From contig CABUHS010000019.1 of assembly GCA_902491535.1 (NCBI GenBank), forward strand, positions 1 to 48,975: a DNA stretch of 48,975 bases, given 5' to 3'. The notes beneath the pieces were generated by a model. That model searched no databases. It saw only the letters and a program-made list of their open reading frames with translations, and was not told the DNA's origin. Both the position numbers and the translations under genes were made by a program. Of this stretch, positions 17,668 to 25,540 are shown piece by piece. The DNA comes from an uncultured Eubacteriales bacterium (GTDB lineage Bacteria; Bacillota; Clostridia; Oscillospirales; CAG-272). How positions within the stretch are numbered: position 1 is the first letter of the stretch; each line of letters starts with the position of its first letter.

Positions 17668-17722
17668 ATTATACCGTCCGAAAATCAAATCTGTTACCAT
17701 AACGGCGTAAAATTGAAGTAAA
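17668..17722 (-). promoter_or_regulatory. pst promoter with PhoP-box-like repeats
   Basis: Read on the minus strand, a TATAAT -10 lies at 17673-17668. Upstream, TTTAC repeats occur at 17722-17718 and 17711-17707, eleven bases apart, with a degenerate third repeat (TTATGG) further in. Eleven-base-spaced TTTACA-like repeats in place of a -35 box are typical of Bacillus PhoP sites, so phosphate-starvation activation is likely. Confidence 0.55.
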
Positions 17723-17805
17723 GCCTATTTTTATTTTAATATCTCAAAATGAACTGTCTTGATTTTCTTTACCGATAAAAAATTCGTAAATAATTCATGA
17801 TTTTA

Positions 17806-17814
17806 TGGTATAAT
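17806..17814 (+). promoter_or_regulatory. Extended -10 promoter of the broken regulator
   Basis: TGGTATAAT is an extended -10 element 37 bases upstream of the ATG at 17851, with no clear -35. It probably drove the ArsR-type gene now inactive. Confidence 0.4.
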
Positions 17815-17850
17815 GGTTTAAACAGATAAACGAAAGGATAAGCAGCTTAT

Positions 17851-18214
17851 ATGACCGAGCATAGTAAAGAGATCAAACAACTTGCAGAAGAATTTGAAAG
17901 CTGTCAAAATATATTATTAGCGCTGGGAGATGAAAACCGACAGCACCTCCTTCTGGAAATGATGAAAATATAAGACTGCGGCGGTTTGCGCGTCGGCACT
18001 ATTACAGAAAAAACCAATCTGTCACGTCCAGCGGTATCACATCATATTCAGATTTTAAAGGACGCAGGTATTCTGAAAATGAGGCGTGAAGGCAACAAAG
18101 CATTACTATTATTTTGATGCGGATACCGAAGCAATGAATCGTTTAATTCATATGCTGGAGCATGCAAAGCGCTCTGAACATCCAGCTTGTTCGGAACGAG
18201 CCGAAAGCATTTGA
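17851..18214 (+). pseudogene. Broken ArsR-family winged-helix regulator
   Basis: Translation from ATG 17851 (RBS GAAAGGA) gives an ArsR-like start, NILLALGDENRQHLLLEMM, then an in-frame TAA at 17971. The same frame continues with VGTITEKTNLSRPAVSHH, a clear recognition helix, and LKDAGILKMRREGNK. A one-base shift near 18098-18101 then moves the frame to HYYYFDADTEAMNRLI, ending at TGA 18212. The premature stop and the frameshift together mean the gene is dead unless the sequence holds errors. Its target and effector are unknown. It lies between the pst operon and the recombinase element. The 287 bases after it hold only a hairpin and no gene. Confidence 0.75.
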
Positions 18215-18348
18215 TTCCTTTATTTATATACTCCATCCGGAATTATGGATTACATGGCCGGACAGTATTCCGTATCAAAAAATTGATTCGCCTTTATATG
18301 GAACGGTACTTACTATATAGGCATTTCAAAAAAGAACTACACACCTTG

Positions 18349-18386
18349 TTATAACCATGCGAAAAGTTGGCTTCGCATGGTTATAA
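18349..18386. terminator. Long perfect hairpin
   Basis: TTATAACCATGCGAA (18349-18363) and its exact complement (18372-18386) flank an eight-base loop; CTTTTGTC follows. It may be a terminator for the broken regulator region or an end structure of the mobile element. Confidence 0.45.
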
Positions 18387-18501
18387 CTTTTGTCAAGGCT
18401 TTAAAGATTGATAAATTCGCAAGAAAATATATCCGTATCTTGATAATGTGTTATATTATACAAACTCTTATGAATACAGTATATCGAGGTGGTGTTGATG
18501 A

Positions 18502-18702
18502 TTGAAATGCCGTGATTTTATCTATGTCGGAGAGCCTGCTCCGCAAATTACCGAACAGGAATACACAGCATTTTATATGCATCTTCAAAAGTCAATACTG
18601 GCTTCTTTAGAAAAAAGGGAGCTTTTGACACATTCGCAATATATCCGCTGTATCGAGGCAATTGAAAAACAATACAGTCCGAAAAAACGCAGCCAAGCCT
18701 AA
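18502..18702 (+). CDS. Small recombinase-associated protein
   Basis: The 66-residue protein starts at TTG 18502, eight bases after GAGGTGGT. Its two predicted helices (EYTAFYMHLQKSILASLEKRELL and SQYIRCIEAIEKQY) recall the short SHOCT-like helical proteins often found immediately upstream of large serine recombinases. The stop codon lies inside a terminator hairpin. Function unknown; an accessory role in the element is inferred from position. Confidence 0.55.
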   Translation: MKCRDFIYVGEPAPQITEQEYTAFYMHLQKSILASLEKRELLTHSQYIRCIEAIEKQYSPKKRSQA

Positions 18703-18718
18703 CCGCTTGGCTCTTTAT
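18691..18718 (+). terminator. Terminator at the end of the small ORF
   Basis: AGCCAAGC and GCTTGGCT pair perfectly across a six-base loop that includes the TAA stop, followed by CTTTATT. Confidence 0.6.
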
Positions 18719-18742
18719 TGTGAAACAACAAGGTTTCCGGGA

Positions 18743-18773
18743 CCCGCTCGAAATCTTTGATTTCGCCAGCGGG
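18743..18773. repeat. Inverted repeat upstream of the recombinase
   Basis: CCCGCT CGAAAT pairs with ATTTCG (CC) AGCGGG, giving a stem with a two-base bulge about 115 bases before the recombinase start. It could be a leader hairpin or part of an attachment or regulatory site. The rest of 18719-18886 shows no gene. Confidence 0.4.
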
Positions 18774-18886
18774 TAGGGTTCTTACATATAGAAATGTACG
18801 ATTTCATAATTTGCACATTCGACATACAAGTAATCACTCACTATACTTAAACTACGGCAGGTCATTGTCGGGAAAGGAGAGGTTTT

Positions 18887-20506
18887 ATGCCAACATTACA
18901 ATATGAACTCTTAAACCAAGAGAGAAAAATTCAGGAAACTAAAAAAAGAGTTGCCGCCTATTGCCGTGTTTCCACGGACAATGAAGACCAAGCGGGTTCT
19001 TTTGAAAGCCAACAGCGATATTTCCGCCAGTATATCGAGCGTAATCCCGATTGGGAGCTTTATGCGATATTTGCCGATGAGGGCATTTCCGGAACGAACA
19101 CAAAAAAGCGAAAAGAATTTAACCGTATGATTGAGTGTGCAAAAAACGGTGATTTTGATTTGATTATTACAAAGGAGATTTCCCGTTTTGCGAGAAATAC
19201 CCTTGATAGCATATTCTATACCCGTGACCTCAAAAAGCATGGTATCGGCGTTATCTTTCTAAATGACAACATCAACACCTTGGACGGCGATGCAGAGCTT
19301 CGCCTTGCTATTATGTCCTCTATCGCACAGGAGGAAAGCCGCAAGACTTCCGAGCGTGTCAAATGGGGGCAGAAACGCCAAATGGAGCAAGGCGTTGTGT
19401 TCGGACGCAGTATGCTCGGCTACGATGTAAAAGACGGAAAAATGACTATCAATGAGGAGGGAGCAAAAATTGTCCGCCTTATCTTCCATAAGTTTGTAGA
19501 TGAGGGAAAAGGTACTCATGTTATTGCCCGTGAACTCTTGGAAGAAGGCATATTGCCTATGCGCGTTAAGGAATGGCAAAATACCGTCATTCTCCGCGTT
19601 ATTCGCAATGAAAAGTATTGCGGCGATTTAGTACAGAAAAAAACTTATACTCCGGACTTCCTATCTCATGAAAAAAAGTACAACCGAGGACAGGAGGAAT
19701 TTGTCATTATCAAATGCCACCACGAGCCGATTATCTCCCGTGAGCTTTTCGATAAGGCAAACAGCATTTTAGATGCAAAATCGCTTTCGCAGGAGGGCAA
19801 GGCAAAACACTCGAGCCGCTATCCGTTCTCCGGGAAAATCAAATGCGGCAGATGCGGAGCGAGCTATGTCGCCAGATATAAGACCCGCAAAGACGGGAGC
19901 AGATACAAGGCGTGGCGTTGTTATGAAGCGGCAAACCACGGCAGACCGCACATCGATAAGGCGGGCAATATGTTAGGCTGTTCCGGAGAAAGTATACGAA
20001 ACGAGGATGTGATTTATTTATTGTATCTTGTTTGCAAAGATTTAAAAATTAACCGTCAGAAAATTATAGATAATCTCACTAAAATAATTGATGCAGTTAC
20101 GCAAATAGATTTAATGGGCGAAGGCATGAGTACCTTATTAGAGAAAATCGAGGAAGCAAAGCAAAAACGTACATGTCTTATAGACCTGTATACAAGCGGC
20201 AATATTGACAAAAGTGAGTTTACTGCGCTAAGATCCAAGTATGACGAGGATATTGAAAAACTAAAGTCTACTATGAAGGACATCGAACAACAGCAGGCAA
20301 TGATACAAAGACAGCAGGAATTGATGGCAGATATAAAGAACGCCTCCCTCGAGTTGATTAACGGTATCCGGTATGAAGATGAATACTACGCCCAGATACT
20401 CGACAAAATGGTAGTAAACGACAAAAATCATATAGATGTTTATTTGAAAATGCTGCCACATAAGTGGAGCTTTACGATAGCAAAAGGAGTTACGGAGTTC
20501 GAGTAA
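18887..20506 (+). CDS. Large serine recombinase
   Basis: The 539-residue protein has an N-terminal resolvase domain with YCRVSTD (catalytic Ser29), FADEGISGT and the Arg-rich ITKEISRFARNT active-site stretch. A recombinase domain follows (GRSMLGYDV, then RNEKYCGDLVQKK), then a zinc ribbon (KCGRCGASY with a later RCYEAANHG and GCSG) and a C-terminal coiled coil with KSTMKDIEQQQAMIQRQQEL. This is the layout of integrases/transposases such as TnpX and phage large serine integrases. ATG 18887 follows AAAGGAGAGG. Its 3' side lies 75 bases from the broken end of cotJC, so it probably mediated insertion or rearrangement there. No conjugation or phage genes are nearby, so the element is minimal or decayed. 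Confidence 0.93.
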   Translation: MPTLQYELLNQERKIQETKKRVAAYCRVSTDNEDQAGSFESQQRYFRQYIERNPDWELYAIFADEGISGTNTKKRKEFNRMIECAKNGDFDLIITKEISRFARNTLDSIFYTRDLKKHGIGVIFLNDNINTLDGDAELRLAIMSSIAQEESRKTSERVKWGQKRQMEQGVVFGRSMLGYDVKDGKMTINEEGAKIVRLIFHKFVDEGKGTHVIARELLEEGILPMRVKEWQNTVILRVIRNEKYCGDLVQKKTYTPDFLSHEKKYNRGQEEFVIIKCHHEPIISRELFDKANSILDAKSLSQEGKAKHSSRYPFSGKIKCGRCGASYVARYKTRKDGSRYKAWRCYEAANHGRPHIDKAGNMLGCSGESIRNEDVIYLLYLVCKDLKINRQKIIDNLTKIIDAVTQIDLMGEGMSTLLEKIEEAKQKRTCLIDLYTSGNIDKSEFTALRSKYDEDIEKLKSTMKDIEQQQAMIQRQQELMADIKNASLELINGIRYEDEYYAQILDKMVVNDKNHIDVYLKMLPHKWSFTIAKGVTEFE

Positions 20507-20543
20507 ACACAAAATGTCAGCGAAGCACACATTAAAAAAAGAC

Positions 20544-20578
20544 TGAAGCCTAAAAAAAACACCATTTCCGAGGCTTCA
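20544..20578. repeat. Inverted repeat at the cotJC junction
   Basis: TGAAGCCT (20544-20551) and AGGCTTCA (20571-20578) are perfect complements. The right arm ends at the point where cotJC similarity stops (about 20578-20581). It may mark the element boundary/attachment site, or act as the recombinase terminator. Confidence 0.4.
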
Positions 20579-20580
20579 CT

Positions 20581-20766
20581 ACCTATATCCGTTAAAATAC
20601 CCATTACCTTACGATCGGGCATACTATATCTCTGATTAAGATATCTGGTCGCTGCGCCGGTTTCGCCGTCAGGACCTCCAAGCTGGCTGATAATGATTCT
20701 TGCTGCCTGCGGATTGCAATTATGAATCTTAACAGGATATTCAAGCTTTTTTTCGTATATCCACAT
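20581..20766 (-). pseudogene. cotJC: Truncated cotJC (spore coat, manganese-catalase family)
   Basis: The first 62 residues, MWIYEKKLEYPVKIHN to GILTDIG, match the start of CotJC, a ferritin-like/manganese-catalase family coat protein normally about 190 residues long. The expected next block (TEEFAHLEM, with metal ligands) is absent; reading on gives unrelated hydrophobic residues from the recombinase side. The gene is therefore cut after about one third, losing the metal site. It sits at the end of an otherwise intact cotJA-cotJB-cotJC operon, three bases after cotJB. The missing part was not found elsewhere in this window. Confidence 0.85.
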
Positions 20767-20769
20767 AAT

Positions 20770-21027
20770 TTATTCCCCCAATTCCCAAGGCCAAGGTGTT
20801 TCGATCCAACGCCATCTTCCGCCGTCTGTAATATTTTCGCCGTTATACGTCAGAGGACCGTATTTCTCTTCATATTCGGAAACAGCATTTCTGTATAAAA
20901 TTCTGCTTTCGCAAAAATACTCCTGTGCATTTTTACAGTCGGGATGTGAATCAAGGTAAAGTGCAGATTCAATTACCGCAAATTCGTATTTCATTACCTC
21001 TTTTAATTTTCTTTCTCTTTCGTTCAT
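20770..21027 (-). CDS. cotJB: Spore coat protein CotJB
   Basis: The 85-residue protein matches CotJB: start RKLKEVMKYEFAVIESALYL, then LDSHPDCKNAQEYF, YEEKYGPLTY, and the C-terminal block WRWIETPWPWE. Together with CotJA and CotJC it forms a coat-associated module made in the mother cell. Its ATG overlaps the cotJA stop by four bases (ATGA). Confidence 0.9.
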   Translation of the reverse strand: MNERERKLKEVMKYEFAVIESALYLDSHPDCKNAQEYFCESRILYRNAVSEYEEKYGPLTYNGENITDGGRWRWIETPWPWELGE

Positions 21028-21272
21028 CTTTTACGATCACTTCCGTTCATTTTATTCATACAACAGCTTGACTGCTGAGAGCGTCTCATCGTAAATGGCT
21101 TATCAAGCTCTCTGAAAATCGTACCGCGAGATAAACCTATATCGTAATCATAAACTTCACGGAATTTTTGCATCGGAATGTACACCATGGCAAGAGAGGG
21201 AAATACCCTTACTTCCGCATCGTTTGTACAAACAGCTCCGCATGCTGCTCCGCCGTTATTTTGATAATCCAT
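21024..21272 (-). CDS. cotJA: Spore coat-associated protein CotJA
   Basis: The 82-residue protein carries the CotJA core: PSLAMVYIPMQKFREVYD, followed by GLSRGTIFRELDKPF, and a Cys-bearing basic tail. A short N-terminal segment has two Cys (ACGAVC). It is the first gene of the cotJ operon; the ATG is preceded by GGGGAATA, a modest RBS. Mother-cell expression during sporulation is expected from the family, but no sigmaE/K box was confirmed. Confidence 0.88.
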   Translation of the reverse strand: MDYQNNGGAACGAVCTNDAEVRVFPSLAMVYIPMQKFREVYDYDIGLSRGTIFRELDKPFTMRRSQQSSCCMNKMNGSDRKR

Positions 21273-21374
21273 ATTAATATATTCCCCTTATATTTCTATA
21301 CTTGGATACAGCAGACATATATGCCGCTGCAATTACATTGTATGCATAAAGTGAAGCCTTTGACAATATATTTA

Positions 21375-21412
21375 AAAAGCCGTATCTTTTTGTAACAAAA
21401 GATACGGCTTTT
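21375..21412 (-). terminator. Terminator after the CE4 deacetylase pair
   Basis: AAAAGCCGTATCTTTT and AAAAGATACGGCTTTT are exact complements around a six-base loop. On the minus strand it follows the deacetylase gene ending at 21425 and has a U-rich tail, so it closes that operon before cotJA. Confidence 0.75.
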
Positions 21413-21424
21413 AATCACATCTTT

Positions 21425-22195
21425 TTAGTCTGAATCACAGTCTATCAGTTCAGAAGCTAATACAAATTCATATCCCTGTGACAAAAGCTCAGGTATCAGA
21501 ATCTCAAGAGCTTCAATTGTTACACTCTTTTCGCGTGCAACATAATCATGGCACAAAATTATTGATCCGTCTTTTACATTCTTCCTTACAGTATTTAAAA
21601 CATATTGCAGGGAAGTCTTTTTGTTCCAGTCGAGTGTATCAACAGACCAAAGAACAAGCTTATAGTCCATATCTTCTACAAGATTTGATATAGCAATTGA
21701 CTGAAGCCCACAAGGCGGTCTGAATAAATGCGGACGGTAATCCGCCACTTCGTATATTGCATTCTCCGCATCCAGAAGTTCTTTTTTCAGTGTTTTTTCG
21801 TCAAGACGATTTATAGCGCATGGATGTGTGTTAGTATGATTTCCGATTTCATGTCCTTCTGATATTTCTCTTTGTACAATCTCAGGATACATACTTACAT
21901 TTGTTCCTACCACAAAAAATGTTGCATGAATATTATATTTTTTTAATAAATCCAGCAATGCCGGTGTATATTCAGCATGAGGCCCATCATCAAAGGTAAG
22001 TGCAATCCGTTTAATTCTGTCTTCTACCTCTCCGTCCCTTGATTTTGCTGTTACAGCAGGAAGCCAGGGATTTGAAGCTGTAACAACAGCTGACTGACCT
22101 TCATATTTTGCAGCACTAATTTGAGTGAAAACACTAAAAAATAAAAATAATATAAGCGTAGCGCCTGTTACTATTCTTATGCGACTTTTACGCAT
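21425..22195 (-). CDS. Polysaccharide deacetylase (CE4), secreted
   Basis: The 256-residue protein starts with a hydrophobic signal or anchor. Its CE4/NodB domain shows motif 1 TFDDGPH (metal Asp), motif 2 GNHTNTHP (two His metal ligands), motif 3 RPPCG, and motif 5 ILCHDYV. Such zinc enzymes remove acetyl groups from peptidoglycan sugars, usually at the cell surface or in the spore cortex. It overlaps the upstream PdaA-like gene by eight bases, so the two are co-translated. The exact substrate (N-acetylglucosamine versus muramic acid) is not determined. Confidence 0.88.
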   Translation of the reverse strand: MRKSRIRIVTGATLILFLFFSVFTQISAAKYEGQSAVVTASNPWLPAVTAKSRDGEVEDRIKRIALTFDDGPHAEYTPALLDLLKKYNIHATFFVVGTNVSMYPEIVQREISEGHEIGNHTNTHPCAINRLDEKTLKKELLDAENAIYEVADYRPHLFRPPCGLQSIAISNLVEDMDYKLVLWSVDTLDWNKKTSLQYVLNTVRKNVKDGSIILCHDYVAREKSVTIEALEILIPELLSQGYEFVLASELIDCDSD

Positions 22196-23018
22196 GCGAC
22201 ATCAGCTCTTCCATAGTGCCGAAACGGTATCCGGCTTTTTCCCATTCGGTAAGCAAGGTATCAAGTATGGCTGCATTTGTTGCGGAAGTGGGGTGAAGCA
22301 ATATGATCATACCGTTGTGCGTATGATCCAAAATCTTTTTTATCGATGCTTCAGGATCGGGCTGTTTATCGTTGTTCCAGTCTGCGTAAGCAAAGCTCCA
22401 AAATACAGTTGAATATCCTAGATCCTGTACCCATTTCAAATTCTGTTCATTGAATCGTCCTTCCGGAGGTCTGTAACACTTCACAAGTTCTTTTCCTGTA
22501 TTCTCTCTGAAAACATCTTCAAGTTTTTTTAGCTCAGAAGAGAATTCCTCAAAAGATCCGCATTTTGACATATCACGGTGCTTACAGGTGTGATTGCATA
22601 CAGAGTGTCCTTCTTCTGCCATTCGCTTTACAAGATCCGTATTTCTGATGATCAGATTATCAAGAACGAAAAACGCCCCTTTAGCATTGTGCTTGTCAAG
22701 CGCATCAAGTACTTTTTCTACATTTCCGTTTTCATAACCTGCATCGAATGTGAGATATATTACCTTGTCGTCATCAGTAACACATTTATCATAATAAAAT
22801 GCTTTGTAATTCTCAGTAAATTTCAGTTCAGCATCAAGTAACGGCTGTGTTCCGGTTTTATTCGGAGTAAAGTACCAGTTATACGGCGTTGTTTCCGTAT
22901 GCGTTATCTTTACTGTGCAATATTCAAATTTTGCACCAGAAGCAATACCAAATGAAAGTATTACGGCCATTGCCAGTACAGCAGAGACAAGCATCGAATA
23001 TTTTATTTTTAATCTCAT
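22188..23018 (-). CDS. pdaA: PdaA-type delta-lactam deacetylase
   Basis: The 276-residue CE4 protein has an N-terminal signal/anchor and the special PdaA motif 1 TFDAGYENG instead of TFDDGP, with CNHTCKH (His ligands), RPPEGRFNE and ILLHPTS. PdaA removes the acetyl group from N-acetylmuramic acid as the first step to muramic delta-lactam in the spore cortex, which is needed for germination. RBS GGAAAGGAAG lies upstream of ATG 23018. The second CE4 gene follows with an overlap. Confidence 0.85.
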   Translation of the reverse strand: MRLKIKYSMLVSAVLAMAVILSFGIASGAKFEYCTVKITHTETTPYNWYFTPNKTGTQPLLDAELKFTENYKAFYYDKCVTDDDKVIYLTFDAGYENGNVEKVLDALDKHNAKGAFFVLDNLIIRNTDLVKRMAEEGHSVCNHTCKHRDMSKCGSFEEFSSELKKLEDVFRENTGKELVKCYRPPEGRFNEQNLKWVQDLGYSTVFWSFAYADWNNDKQPDPEASIKKILDHTHNGMIILLHPTSATNAAILDTLLTEWEKAGYRFGTMEELMSHA

Positions 23019-23160
23019 CGTATCTTCCTTTCCTTTATACTTTAATACATTGATAAAACATTTCTCGTCAATGTATCATAATATATTTTTTTCAAAGAAA
23101 AAAACATTATGATATGTATAATATTCTTTATATTCCAAATAAGATAACTTTAATAATAGC

Positions 23161-23189
23161 TTGAAATCAAAGCTCAAATATGCTATACT
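23161..23189 (+). promoter_or_regulatory. SigmaA-type promoter for the YitT-like gene
   Basis: TTGAAA (23161-23166) and TATACT (23184-23189) are 17 bases apart, about 80 bases before ATG 23268. The remaining divergent region to 23019 is AT-rich, with one weak inverted repeat near 23075-23113 and no gene. Confidence 0.6.
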
Positions 23190-23267
23190 CTATTTAGAAA
23201 AAAGTGTAAATCGGTATAGTTTAAAGTATTATTGTTAAAAAATATTTTTATTTTAAAGGAGCATAAA

Positions 23268-24134
23268 ATGCAAAAACAAAAAAGCATTACAGATGCTGTA
23301 AAAAAGACCTTCTTTGCACTTATATATGGAATATGCTCAGGCATCGGAATAAACTTCTTCCTCTCTCCGAGCGGGCTGTATACAGGAGGAATAACCGGTC
23401 TTTCACAGCTGCTTTCCAGTGTGACTGAAAAACTCTTGAAAATCAATGTTCCTACATGGAGTTGGATGCTTATTTTTAATATTCCTCTTGTAATAGCAGG
23501 ATTTATATTTCTCGGAAAGCGTTTCACTCTTTTTTCCTTTATTTCCATTATATCGTCTTCTATAGCAATAAAATTTATTCCGGTATTGAATATTACTGCA
23601 GATCCAATACTATGCGCTGTATTCGGAGGAATAATTATAGGATTCGGAACAGGTCTTTGCTTCAGATGCGGCTTTTCTACAGGCGGAGTCGATTTCATTA
23701 TATTTTTTATACAGAAGAAAAAGGGAAGAACTGTCGGAGAGTTAAGTATGATTCTTAACGGGTGCATTGCAATTGCCGTAGGAGTTATTTACGGTATTGA
23801 GCCTGCACTTTACAGCATAATTGCAATTTTTATTAATAATAAACTTCTCAATGCTTTTTATATACAGCAATATAACGTAACCGTATCAATATTTACGCAA
23901 AAAAAAGATGCAGTTTTAGAAGCGCTTAACAAGATAAGTATTCACGGTGCATCATATATGGAAAATGTATATGGCGGATACACCGATGCACCTATAAGTC
24001 TTGTTGTATCGGTAATTACACGATATGAACTTCTTCTGCTGAAAGATGCAATAGCCGCCGTCGATAAACAAGCTTTTATAAACGTTCAGCCGACATCGGA
24101 AGTTATTGGTTTTTTCAAAAGGAATCCGGTATAA
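23268..24134 (+). CDS. YitT family membrane protein (DUF2179)
   Basis: The 288-residue protein has five to six N-terminal membrane helices with the family blocks NFFLSPSGLYTGGITGL and CFRCGFSTGGVDFI. A cytoplasmic DUF2179 domain follows (VTRYEL-like VVSVITRYELLLLKDAI and FINVQPTSEVIGFF). Family members are widespread in Firmicutes, with poorly defined function. ATG 23268 was chosen because AAAGGAG lies five bases upstream; the earlier ATG at 23232 lacks an RBS. It is transcribed with, or just before, the methyltransferase gene. Confidence 0.88.
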   Translation: MQKQKSITDAVKKTFFALIYGICSGIGINFFLSPSGLYTGGITGLSQLLSSVTEKLLKINVPTWSWMLIFNIPLVIAGFIFLGKRFTLFSFISIISSSIAIKFIPVLNITADPILCAVFGGIIIGFGTGLCFRCGFSTGGVDFIIFFIQKKKGRTVGELSMILNGCIAIAVGVIYGIEPALYSIIAIFINNKLLNAFYIQQYNVTVSIFTQKKDAVLEALNKISIHGASYMENVYGGYTDAPISLVVSVITRYELLLLKDAIAAVDKQAFINVQPTSEVIGFFKRNPV

Positions 24135-24215
24135 TCTGAATATTATTGACGATCAAAAGATCTGCATTTTGCAACGCAGAATGTCATTTAAACTGAAAGG
24201 AATAACTTCAAAAAC

Positions 24216-25439
24216 ATGAAAAAAGAACGTATATTCAAACCACTGACAATAAGTAAAAAAGCAGAAATATCTGTACGTTCCGGTCATCCGTGGATATATG
24301 ATGCAGAGATCGAAACAGATTTAGAGGGCATACAAAACGGATCACTTGTCGATATTTTTTCTAAAAAGAATTCATATCTCGGAACAGGTATTGTAAGCCT
24401 TAACAGTAAGATCAGAGTACGCATCCTTTCAGATAATGCTAACGAAATTTTTGACGAAAATTTCTGGAGGCGGCGGATAAAATACGCAATTGACTATCGC
24501 ATAACGGTCATGGGAAACGATTTTGAAAGCTGCCGTCTTATTTTCGGAGAAGCTGACGGAATTCCGGGACTGACAGTAGATAAATACAATGACATTCTTT
24601 CAGTGCAGGTTCTTTCTTTCGGAATTGATAAAATCAAAGATATGCTGTATCGTCTTATCTGCGAAGAACTTAAATCTGTAGGTTGCTCCGTTTCAGGAAT
24701 TTTTGAACGAAATGATGTTGCTATAAGAGAACTTGAAGGACTTAAACAATATAAAGGATGGTACGAAAGCAGTTTTATCTCACATCCTGAAAAAGCTGTA
24801 ACAATCATTAATGAAAATGGAATAAAATATACCGTAGATATCGAAAACGGTCAGAAAACAGGATTCTTTCTTGACCAGAAATACAATCGTTTGGCGGTTT
24901 CCAAAATCGCAAAAGGAAAGCGAGTTTTGGATTGCTTTACCCACACAGGATCGTTTGCACTTAACGCTGCATACGGAGGTGCAAATCACGTTACTGCAAT
25001 AGATGTGTCTGAAAAAGCTGTTAATTTGGCACGCGAAAACGCAAAACTTAACGGTCTTGACGGAAGTATGGACTTTATTACAGCTGACGTATTTGATCTT
25101 CTTCCGGAATTATGTAAAAAATCGGATTATGATTTTGTAATACTTGATCCTCCTGCTTTTACCAAAAATCGAAAAACAATTCATGATGCTCAGCGCGGAT
25201 ATAAAGAGATAAATTATAGAGCTATGAAACTGCTTCCACGAGGCGGTTATCTTGCAACATGCTCGTGTTCTCATTTTATGAGAAGCGATATCTTTCTAAA
25301 AACAGTTTCTGCAGCCGCTTCGGATGCAGGAGTTTCGCTCAAGCTTGTCGAGGCACGGCATCAATCGCCCGACCACCCTATACTTATGAATGTACCGGAA
25401 ACCGATTATCTTAAATTCTATATTTTTCAGATAATCTAA
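24216..25439 (+). CDS. rlmI: RlmI-like 23S rRNA (cytosine-C5) methyltransferase
   Basis: The 407-residue protein has an N-terminal PUA RNA-binding domain (VRSGHPWIYDAEI, GSLVDIFSKKNSYLGTG) and a Rossmann-fold methyltransferase domain. The SAM-binding motif is VLDCFTHTGSFALNAA, motif II is VTAIDVSEKAV, motif IV is FVILDPPAF, and TCSCSH carries the catalytic Cys of C5-cytosine methylases. RlmI methylates C1962 of 23S rRNA in E. coli. RBS GAAAGGA precedes ATG 24216. A strong terminator follows. Confidence 0.88.
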   Translation: MKKERIFKPLTISKKAEISVRSGHPWIYDAEIETDLEGIQNGSLVDIFSKKNSYLGTGIVSLNSKIRVRILSDNANEIFDENFWRRRIKYAIDYRITVMGNDFESCRLIFGEADGIPGLTVDKYNDILSVQVLSFGIDKIKDMLYRLICEELKSVGCSVSGIFERNDVAIRELEGLKQYKGWYESSFISHPEKAVTIINENGIKYTVDIENGQKTGFFLDQKYNRLAVSKIAKGKRVLDCFTHTGSFALNAAYGGANHVTAIDVSEKAVNLARENAKLNGLDGSMDFITADVFDLLPELCKKSDYDFVILDPPAFTKNRKTIHDAQRGYKEINYRAMKLLPRGGYLATCSCSHFMRSDIFLKTVSAAASDAGVSLKLVEARHQSPDHPILMNVPETDYLKFYIFQII

Positions 25440-25489
25440 TGTATGTAAATTATAATAAAAAGTCTGCATACGCACTGACAGCAAAACAA

Positions 25490-25525
25490 CTCCGCGAATT
25501 TATAAATTCGCGGAGCTGTTTTTTT
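25490..25525. terminator. Bidirectional terminator
   Basis: CTCCGCGAATTTA and TAAATTCGCGGAG are exact complements, followed by GTTTTTTT on the plus strand and a shorter T-run on the minus strand. It separates the converging rRNA methyltransferase and dockerin-protein genes. Confidence 0.85.
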
Positions 25526-25540
25526 ACATTCTTCTTTATT

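Noticed and set aside
20440..20766. Open frame of 108 codons extending cotJC to 20440
   Set aside because: Only the first 62 codons match CotJC; the rest is antisense to recombinase 3' DNA and hydrophobic by chance, so the gene is called truncated.
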